From positions 62,001 through 126,000 of the forward strand of contig CAVPUH010000008.1 of NCBI GenBank assembly GCA_963708795.1: a stretch of DNA of 64,000 bases, in the 5' to 3' direction. The notes below the pieces were generated by a model that saw nothing but the letters and a program-made list of their open reading frames with translations, searched no databases and had not been told where the DNA came from. The first letter of the stretch is position 1; every line of letters begins with the position of its first letter. This stretch comes from DAIQRJ01 sp963708795 (GTDB taxonomy: Bacteria; Actinomycetota; Actinomycetes; Propionibacteriales; DAIQRJ01). This document shows, in pieces, positions 59,329 through 64,000 of the stretch. The translations under genes and the position numbers were made by a program.

Positions 59329-62300
59329 TCAGCGGAAGTCGCGGGACCGGACCGGTGCCGACAGCGGCAGCCGGACGAGGTCGTCGGCGAGCAGGTTCGT
59401 CACCCCCTCGGACTTCTCCAGGACCCCGCGGATGATCAGCGCCTTGGAGTCCCGGCCGATCCGCCGTCGCCGGTTCCAGAGCCCCACCGTGCAGATCACG
59501 TTGAGCATCCCGGTCTCGTCCTCGATGTTGATGAAGGTGACTCCCCCGGCGGTTGATGGTCGTTGCCGGTGGGTCACGACCCCGCCGACGAGGATGCGAC
59601 GACCGGGCTCGACCCTGGTCAGGGCGCCGATCGCCAGGACGCCGCGCTCGTCGAGTGCCTGGCGCAGGTGCACCATCGGATGGTCGGTCGGGGAGATGCC
59701 GGTGGCCCACAAATCGGCCATCGTCTGCTCGGGCGGCGTCATTCCCGGCAGCATCGGCGCCGGCGTGAGAACGGCCATACCGGCCAGGCGGTCCGGGCTC
59801 TCCTGCGCAGCCTGGCCGGCCGTCCACAGGGCTTGCCGAACGCTCAGACCGAAGCCGTCGAACGCACCGGCGGTGGCCAGTGCCTCGAGATGAGCGGCCC
59901 GCAGCTCGACCCGGCGGGCGAGGTCGGTCATGTCGGCGAACGGGCCGCCGGCGTCGCGTTCGGCGACGATCCGCGTGGCCAGCGTCTCCCCGATCGTGGC
60001 GACCCCGGCGATCCCGAGCCGCATCGCGAAGTTCGCGTCGCGGCGGTGGTCGCTGAAGTCGAACAGGCCGCTGGACACGTCCACGTCGTTCCCGTCCGGG
60101 TGCGGTACCGACGGCTGGTCGAGCTCGCGACAGCTGTCCGGCCCTGTCGCCACCGACTCGCGTCCGTCGAGAACCTCCAGGCCGGCATGGACACCGGAGC
60201 GGAGGATGTCGGGGCGCCGTACCTCGACTCCGTGCCGGCGTGCGTCGGCCACCAGGGTCTGCGGTGAGTAGAACCCCATCGGCTGCGACCTCAGCAGCGC
60301 CGCCGTGAACGCGGCCGGGTAGTGCAGTCGCATCCACGAGCTCGCATACACCAGGAGGCCGAAGCTGATGGCGTGGCTCTCGGCGAACCCGAAGTTGGCG
60401 AACGCCTCGATCTTGGCGTAGATCTCGTCCGCGGTGTCGCCGACGATGTCGTGTTCGGCCATGCCCGCATAGAGCTTCTCCTTCAACTTGCCGATCTTGA
60501 CGATGCCGCGCTTGGAGCCCATCGCGCGTCGGAGCAGGTCGGCGTCGTCACCGGTACAACCGCCGACGGCCATCGCCATCTGCATCAGTTGCTCCTGGAA
60601 CAGCGGCACCCCGAGGGTTCGTGCGAGGACCGGCTCGAGCTTGGGATGCAGGTAGGTGATCGGCTCCTTCTTCAGCTTCCGGCGGATGTAGGGGTGGACG
60701 GCACCACCCTGGATCGGCCCCGGCCGGATCAGCGCGATCTCGATCACCAGGTCGTAGAAGCACCGTGGGCGTAGTCGCGGCAGCGTGCCCATCTGCGCAC
60801 GGCTCTCCACCTGGAACACCCCGACGGAGTCGGCGCGGCAGAGCATGTCGTAGACCCCTGGCTCCTCCTTCGGCAGGGTGGACAGGTTCCAACGCTCGCC
60901 CAGGTGTTCCTCGGCGAGGTCGAAGGTGTGCTGCAGGGCGCCGAGCATCCCCAACCCCAGCAGGTCGAACTTCACCAGGCCCATCCGGGCACAGTCGTCC
61001 TTGTCCCACTGCAGGACGGTGCGCTTCTCCATGCGGCCGTGCTCGATCGGGCACACCTCGCCCACCGGGCGTTCGGTGAGCACCATGCCACCGGAGTGGA
61101 TGCCGAGGTGTCGAGGCGCGGTGAGCAGACTCTGCGCCAGCTCGACCACGGGGAGCGGTACGTCGTTGTCCACGGTGCCGGCGACGACCCCCCACTGGTC
61201 GATCTGCTTCGACCACGCGTCCTGCTGGCCGGGGCTGTGCCCGAGCGCCTTCGCCATGTCCCGGACCGCGGACTTTGGTCGGTAGCTGATGACGTTCGCC
61301 ACCTGGGCCGCGTTGTGCCGGCCGTACTTCTGGTAGACGTACTGGATGACCTCCTCGCGGCGGTCGGAGTCGAAATCGACGTCGATGTCGGGCTCCTCGT
61401 CGCGGGTGGCGGAGAGGAACCGCTCGAACGGGAGGTCGTAGTAGATCGAGTCGACAGCGGTGATGTCCAAGGCGTAGCAGACCGCCGAGTTGGCCGCCGA
61501 TCCTCTGCCCTGACAGAGAATCCCCTGTCCCTTCGCGAAGGCGACGATGTCGCGGACGATGAGGAAGTACCCGGGGAAGTCCTTCTCCTCGATGACGGCC
61601 AGCTCACGGTCGAGGCGCTCGTAGGTCGCGTCACCGGGAACGGCTCGGGGGTACTTGACCATGGCTCCCGTTCTGGTCAGCTCCCGGAGCCAACTCATCG
61701 GGGTGTGACCGGCCGGGACCTCCTGGCGGGGCAGCTTCGGCTTCGCTTTCAGGAGGTCGAAGGAGAGCGCATCGGCATACTCCATGGTCCGGGCGACCAC
61801 GCCTGGGTAGCGGGCGAACCGCTGGGCCATCTCCTCGCCCGAGCGCAGGTGGGCGGTCCCGGCGGCGGGAAGCCAGCCGTCCAGCTCGTCGAGGCTCCGG
61901 CGTGCCCGGACGGCGGCGACAGCGGTGGCGAGTCGCCGCTCGGACGGCGCGGCATAGTGGACGTTGTTGGTGGCAACCGTCGGGAGTTTCGCCTGACCGG
62001 CCAGGGGAACAGCGCATCGTTGAGGCTGGAGTCGAGCGGGTGGCCGTGGTCGAACAGCTCCACGACGACGTGCTCGGCGCCGAACCAGCCGGTCAGCCGG
62101 TCGAGCTCCCGCCGGGCTGCGGCGGTGCCGGTACCGCCGAGATTGCTCGTGAGAGCCTGCCGAACGGTTCCTTTGCGGCAGCCGGTGAGGATCGTCCAGT
62201 ACCCGTCGGCGATGGCGGCGAGCTCCTCGAGGTCGTACCGGGGACGCCCCTTCTCGCCGCCTCGGAGCTGCCCGTCGGTGATGGCGCGCGCGAGCCGGTG

Positions 62301-62768
62301 GTATCCCTCCTCCCCCTGTGCGAGGACGAGGAGGTGGCTGCCCTCGGGGTCGGCGACGCCGTTCTGTGGTGCGGTGAGGTCGAGGGAGAGTTCGGCCCCG
62401 TAGACGGTGGCGATCTCGTACTCCTCCGCGGCGTCGGTCATCCGGACCACCCCGTAGAGGCCGTCGTGGTCGGTCAGGGCGAGGCCGTTGATCCCCAGCC
62501 GGCAGGCTTCCTCGACGAGCGCCTCGGGCGAACTCGCCCCGTCGAGGAAGCTGAAGTGCGAGTGCATGTGCAGTTCGGCGTACGGCACCGTCGGACCGTC
62601 GGGTCGCTGTGGCCGGTCCTCGGGTTCCGGGGCGTACTTGCCGCGCTTGCGCGACCAGGCCGGGCTGTCGCCGCCGTCGGAGCCGACCGGTGGGCCGTCG
62701 GGTCGACGCCGATCCGACAGCGACCGTTCGAGCTCAGCCCACGGGATCGGCGGATTGTTCCACCCCAT
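59329..62768 (-). CDS. dnaE2: Error-prone DNA polymerase DnaE2/ImuC (apparent frameshift)
   Basis: Damage-tolerance C-family polymerase of the ImuA'/ImuB/DnaE2 mutasome. Order: PHP domain (YAELHMHSHFSFLDGAS, LALTDHDGLYGVVRM), then the palm/finger core with GRGSAANSAVCYALDIT, DEEPDIDVDFDSDRREEV, IHSGGMVLTERPVGEV, HhH region and a C-terminal OB fold (ILVGGVVTHRQRPSTAGGVT). Total about 1146 residues. The frame breaks at a GGGG run (62004-62007); adding one base gives DALFPLAGQAKLPTVATNNVHY. ATG 62768 has AAGGAG upstream. It follows imuB by 105 bases. Confidence 0.92.
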
Positions 62769-62793
62769 CGCCGGGTTCTCCTTTTCCTTCCCC

Positions 62794-62830
62794 TGTTCGT
62801 GCTGGTGTTCGTGCTTGGTGTTCGTGCTCG
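62794..62830. repeat. Triplicated 12-13 bp repeat between imuB and dnaE2
   Basis: TGTTCGTGCTGG (62794-62805), TGTTCGTGCTTGG (62806-62818) and TGTTCGTGCTCG (62819-62830). On the coding (minus) strand each reads GCACGAACA, giving three CGAAC half-sites of the LexA box at 12-13 base spacing but no matching GTTCG partner. It lies about 25 bases before the dnaE2 ATG and just upstream of its ribosome site. Confidence 0.75.
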
Positions 62831-62873
62831 CCTCGGGCCCTTGCCCGGTACCGACTTCTGGTGTCGTCAGCTG

Positions 62874-64000
62874 TCAGTCGTAGCGGGCCTCCACCCACCA
62901 GGTGCCGTTCTCGACCAGCAACAACCAGGCCGAGCCTTCGACGTCGACGACCTGGAACCGGGCGACCTGTCGCGCGGCGTCGTCGTCCCACCACCGCTCC
63001 TCGACCGGCCAGGGACCTGCCCAGGCCTGGACCGGTCGGGGCGGCGCACCGTCCGGGGAGAACCGTGTGAGCGTGCCCGTCAGCACCCCGCGGTCGTTGA
63101 TGGCGATCGATTGACCGGTCTCCCCCAGGACGACGGCAGGACGGGCTTGGGCGTACACGGTGGCCGGCGCCGGCGGGGGCAGACTGCCGGGCCACGGCAG
63201 GTCGTACCGCTGGGCTGGGGTCGGCGGGTCGCCCCAGGGAACCCGGGTCTGCCGTTCGGCCGGGCTGCGTCCCCCGCTGACGACCGTGGAGACGACGGCG
63301 TCGTGCCCGAGCATGCTCTGCATCCGCGACATCGCCCGGTGGATGCGCTCGTCCGGGCCACCACCCCACAGCCCGTCCGCGTGGTCGCCGACCGAGGCGA
63401 TGTCGACGGGGACGAAGTGCACCCGGGTCACCGGCGCGGTCAGTGATCCGCCCGGCTCGTCCTGGCCGCCTTGGCCGCCCTGGCCGCCGCGGGCACCGTG
63501 GCCGCCCTTCGCCGGTGTGCGGCTGCGTACCGATCCCTGCAACTGCCAACGGACCCGATCGACGAGATCCACGGCGTCGAACCAGCGTGGGTGCAGCCAC
63601 TGACGTTCGTGCAGTTCGAGGGCGTCGCTGGTGACCTCGATCCGGACGGTGGTGCAGACCAGTCCCTGGGCGCTCAGCCCGGCGACGAACCGCTCCGCGG
63701 TGGCCCGCACGCTGAAGGCGACCGGGTCGACCTGCTCGAGGGGCGGTTCGAAGTCGATCCCGCACTCGAGTTCGGGAGCCGGCCGGCGCAGGGTCAACGG
63801 TCGGGTGTCGGAGCCGGTGGCCAGCCGGTGTGCGAGCAGACCGGGGCTGCCGAACCGGGCGAGGACGTCGGTGGCGCTCAGGCCGGCGAAGGAACCGAGG
63901 GTGCGCAGTCCGAGCCGCTTGAGGAGGCTGACGAGTTCGGGGTCGCCGAGGAGATCGACCGGGAGATCCCGCAGGAAGCGCGCGGATCTCCCGGTGGGCA
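62874..64000 (-). CDS. imuB: Y-family DNA polymerase-like protein ImuB, C-terminal part
   Basis: Inactive Y-family polymerase that links DnaE2 to the sliding clamp. The window cuts off the catalytic-like N-terminus; 375 residues remain. They start with LPVDLLGDPELVSLLKRLGL and LGSFAGLSATDVLARFG (thumb/HhH region), then the little-finger part (DFEPPLEQVDPVAFSV) and the C-terminal domain (GPWPVEERWWDD, FQVVDVEGSAWLLLVENG, WWVEARYD). A Gly/Gln-rich linker (GARGGQGGQGGQDEPGG) is unusual. Its position before dnaE2 confirms the assignment. Confidence 0.88.
   Translation of the reverse strand, partial: PTGRSARFLRDLPVDLLGDPELVSLLKRLGLRTLGSFAGLSATDVLARFGSPGLLAHRLATGSDTRPLTLRRPAPELECGIDFEPPLEQVDPVAFSVRATAERFVAGLSAQGLVCTTVRIEVTSDALELHERQWLHPRWFDAVDLVDRVRWQLQGSVRSRTPAKGGHGARGGQGGQGGQDEPGGSLTAPVTRVHFVPVDIASVGDHADGLWGGGPDERIHRAMSRMQSMLGHDAVVSTVVSGGRSPAERQTRVPWGDPPTPAQRYDLPWPGSLPPPAPATVYAQARPAVVLGETGQSIAINDRGVLTGTLTRFSPDGAPPRPVQAWAGPWPVEERWWDDDAARQVARFQVVDVEGSAWLLLVENGTWWVEARYD

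Noticed and set aside
62794..62830. Complete LexA site for dnaE2
   Set aside because: Only CGAAC half-sites in one orientation; no GTTCG at the 4-base spacing.

Overview
The window is a stretch of chromosome from a high-GC actinobacterium. Evidence: a BldD master regulator with a c-di-GMP motif; the phosphatidylinositol mannoside genes pgsA, patA and pimA; the conserved actinobacterial order yebC ... ruvC-ruvA-ruvB-yajC-secD-secF-apt-relA; a complete pyrR-to-pyrF operon; an ImuB/DnaE2 mutasome; and a 13E12-type DUF222/HNH gene. The mix looks more like the Frankia/Geodermatophilus/Cryptosporangium side of the phylum than Mycobacterium, but this is inference from gene content only. No tRNA, rRNA, insertion sequence, prophage or CRISPR array was seen.

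Layout. 1-306: tail of a DUF559 protein. 507-10912 (-): pyrimidine operon pyrR-B-C-carA-carB-pyrK-pyrD-pyrF, closely spaced or overlapping at nearly every junction, with a PyrR-binding RNA loop ahead of pyrR. 11097-12398 (+): decayed DUF222/HNH gene with an SOS-box-like start. 12714-13214 (+): bldD with a probable BldD box upstream. 13464-23767 (-): nusB, efp, the shikimate genes aroQ/B/K/C/E with an embedded prepilin peptidase, mltG, ruvX, alaS. 24047-25472: rarA. 25631-31789 (-): oligopeptide ABC transporter. 32059-36088 (-): aspS, hisS and a metallo-beta-lactamase-fold hydrolase. 36267-38011 (+): a small membrane protein and a DUF349 protein. 38035-47152 (-): relA, apt, secF, secD, yajC, ruvB, ruvA, ruvC. 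47538-49698 (-): a conserved hypothetical and a Ser/Thr kinase with a membrane tail. 49745-59060 (-): yebC, pdxT, pdxS, a hypothetical, a LemA-like protein, pimA, patA, pgsA, a HIT protein, thrS. 59329-64000 (-): dnaE2 and the 3' part of imuB.

Most genes are essential housekeeping functions: UMP synthesis, chorismate synthesis, four tRNA synthetases, protein export, stringent response, Holliday-junction processing, PLP synthesis and PIM lipid synthesis. DNA-damage functions recur (ruvCAB with a perfect SOS box, rarA, imuB/dnaE2, the DUF222 relic).

Two things stand out. First, about 20 apparent frameshifts lie in conserved, mostly essential genes (carB twice, pyrK, pyrB, pdxS, ruvA, oppA/D/F, pimA, dnaE2 and others). 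Some are at homopolymers. This looks like uncorrected sequencing error rather than gene decay; affected genes are annotated over their full inferred span. Second, a family of roughly 40-bp imperfect palindromes occurs as short tandem arrays at three places, each just 3' of a minus-strand gene. The pairing is kept by G-U wobbles and one compensatory change that favour an RNA hairpin on the minus strand. This is the best candidate here for an undescribed element.
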